Source: Pseudoalteromonas haloplanktis ATCC 14393
Lineage (GTDB): Bacteria > Pseudomonadota > Gammaproteobacteria > Enterobacterales > Alteromonadaceae
Length of the DNA stretch: 32,453 nt
Direction: 5' to 3'
Assembly (NCBI RefSeq): GCF_000238355.1
Contig: NZ_AHCA01000022.1
Span: 1-32,453, forward strand
Position numbers and translations under genes: made by a program. Shown in pieces: positions 31,354 through 32,453 of the stretch. Position 1 is the stretch's first letter. Each line of letters begins with the position of its first letter. Under the pieces are notes generated by a model. That model did not search any database. It was not told where the DNA came from and saw only the letters and a program-made list of their open reading frames with translations.

Positions 31354-32270
31354 ACACCGCGAGAGGTTCTGCTACTACTGTCTCTAACCGAGCCCGAACT
31401 TTTACTATAACTACTGCTCTTTGAATAACTACTACGGGTTTTCGGGGGGGTATAACTGCTTCGACTTAACCCGGAAGCACCGGTCTTCTTCGACGCATAA
31501 GGACTAGTAAACTGCTTACCTTGACGTTGATAAGACTGACGTGTTCGTGTTTCTACAGCTGTCTGTGCTTTCATCTGTTTCGGGCTAGTATATCGAGCAC
31601 GACCGTAATCGTTATAATAGCTGTATTTACGTCGCTTGCTCCAACTACCATATTCAACACGATCAAAGACATCACCTAAAATACGGTACATACCATACCA
31701 TTGCCAGAAACTAATACCGTTACTATTTGTTTGCCAGTTCCCATAGTTTGGGTTTCCGACAAGTTGATTGCCTTCCCCCTCACCTTCCGCTTGCTTGCTA
31801 ATTGCACCAACACGCGCCAATGAACCGCCAGACATATCTGCAAGCATATTAATAGGGTCGGTCAACGCATCTGAAAATAGCGTAGGCTTAACTGCATCAC
31901 GTAATAAATCAATATTAAGTAATGTATCTTCATAAGGAGGGATTAAATAAGTACTTTTTATATCAGCTAATCGCTGAGTCAAGCCAGTATAGAGTGCACC
32001 TTTGCGAGTTGCATCCAGAGCCAGTACATTTGCGATTTGCGCCAGTTCAGGCTTTTCTTCGCTAATTATACGACCGTATTCACTCAATAACACCGCGTTG
32101 CGAATTGAGCCATTGTCCAATGCTTTACCGAGTCCTTCTAACTCAGCTTCAGCTTTAGTGATAGATTGTTGAATTGTTTGTTGCAACTGCTCTTCTTTTG
32201 ATTCACAGCCCATAAGCAAGCTTACCAAACAAAACAGGCTGATAAGTTTCCAAGCTTTTATTTGAGACAT
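31338..32270 (-). CDS. Lipoprotein with low-complexity Ser/Arg/Tyr/Lys tail
   Basis: A 310-aa lipoprotein: signal peptide with lipobox LLMGC (Cys22), then a helical region (about 25-140, ESKEEQLQQTIQQSITKAEA...), a Gly/Asn-rich middle with NYGNWQTNSNGISFWQWYG, and WSKRRKYSYYNDYGRARY. A tail from about 225 is made mostly of Ser, Arg, Tyr, Lys and Gly, strongly basic (SRSSYTPPKTRSSYSKSSSY). The basic tail could bind peptidoglycan, LPS or nucleic acid. No known family is recognised. GGTGA lies 5 bases before the ATG. It heads the minus-strand cluster within the window. Confidence 0.78.
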   Translation of the reverse strand: MSQIKAWKLISLFCLVSLLMGCESKEEQLQQTIQQSITKAEAELEGLGKALDNGSIRNAVLLSEYGRIISEEKPELAQIANVLALDATRKGALYTGLTQRLADIKSTYLIPPYEDTLLNIDLLRDAVKPTLFSDALTDPINMLADMSGGSLARVGAISKQAEGEGEGNQLVGNPNYGNWQTNSNGISFWQWYGMYRILGDVFDRVEYGSWSKRRKYSYYNDYGRARYTSPKQMKAQTAVETRTRQSYQRQGKQFTSPYASKKTGASGLSRSSYTPPKTRSSYSKSSSYSKSSGSVRDSSSRTSRGVSRGK

Positions 32271-32383
32271 TCATGTCACCTGATTTACTAATTAACCCCG
32301 CTAGTTTTACACAGCTCAGAAAGTAAACCAAGGATGAAATTGCAACAAGATAATATTTAAGAAAAATAAAAGGCAGAAATAGT

Positions 32384-32453
32384 TTTCGAGTTTCGAGTTT
32401 CGAGTTTCGAGTTTCGAGTTTCGAGTTTCGAGTTTCGAGTTTCGAGTTTCGAG
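32384..32453 (+). repeat. 7-bp tandem repeat (tttcgag, at least 10 copies)
   Basis: Ten perfect copies of tttcgag from 32384 to the window end, continuing beyond it. Non-coding on both strands here, 114 bp upstream of the lipoprotein start. It shares the gagtt core with the 8-bp repeat at 9989. Confidence 0.97.

Overview
The window looks like a chromosomal segment from a marine gammaproteobacterium of the Alteromonadales, most likely Pseudoalteromonas or a close relative. I infer this from the conserved order murB-birA-(pantothenate kinase)-thrU-tyrU-glyT-thrT-tuf, the AT-leaning codon use, and gene families common in Alteromonadales (DUF482, DUF938, a PrnB-like dioxygenase, a yjf-type PspA cluster). 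The genus is an inference; the class is much firmer.

Layout. Positions 1-3700 (minus strand) hold the 5' end of an EF-Tu gene, four tRNA genes (Thr-GGT, Gly-TCC, Tyr-GTA, Thr-TGT) under a stable-RNA type promoter, and an overlapping coaX-birA-murB operon. Positions 3843-6821 hold a secreted M1 aminopeptidase, a DUF2057/YccT-like periplasmic protein convergent with it across a shared terminator, and hinT. Positions 7012-10003 hold a short leader ORF, a CsgD/VpsT-like LuxR regulator, a perfect terminator, and a membrane hybrid histidine kinase whose stop codon lies in an 8-bp tandem repeat.

Positions 10056-12117 are a small accessory island: unexplained sequence, a 5'-truncated group II intron (maturase C-terminus plus RNA domains V/VI), and a solitary minus-strand gene with an R-x4-H motif of HEPN type and an operator-like promoter. 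Positions 12118-17055 hold manC, a DUF4124 protein, and a divergent unit of PrnB-like heme dioxygenase + kynureninase-like PLP enzyme (minus) against an Lrp-type regulator (plus), probably aromatic amino-acid metabolism.

Positions 17130-22945 hold a MASE1/CHASE hybrid kinase overlapping an exported alpha/beta hydrolase, a DUF482 acyltransferase, and a convergent DUF938 methyltransferase. Positions 23128-26158 hold a 60-aa protein, a strong Fur box within a 41-bp near-perfect palindrome, a FagA-like gene, fumC, and two tandem paralogous lipoproteins with a CGGPS motif.

Positions 26175-32270 (minus strand) are the most system-like block: an exported lipoprotein with a low-complexity tail, a duplicated DUF350 membrane protein, a membrane-anchored spermidine-synthase-like enzyme, DUF2170 (YjfI), PspA/IM30 (YjfJ), DUF2491 (YjfK), and a small protein that reads as two ribbon-helix-helix units. 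Two identical 13-bp palindromes sit before yjfI-pspA and a strong terminator follows pspA, so the cluster appears internally regulated. It resembles E. coli yjfIJKL and is plausibly an envelope-stress/polyamine system. The window ends in a 7-bp tandem repeat.
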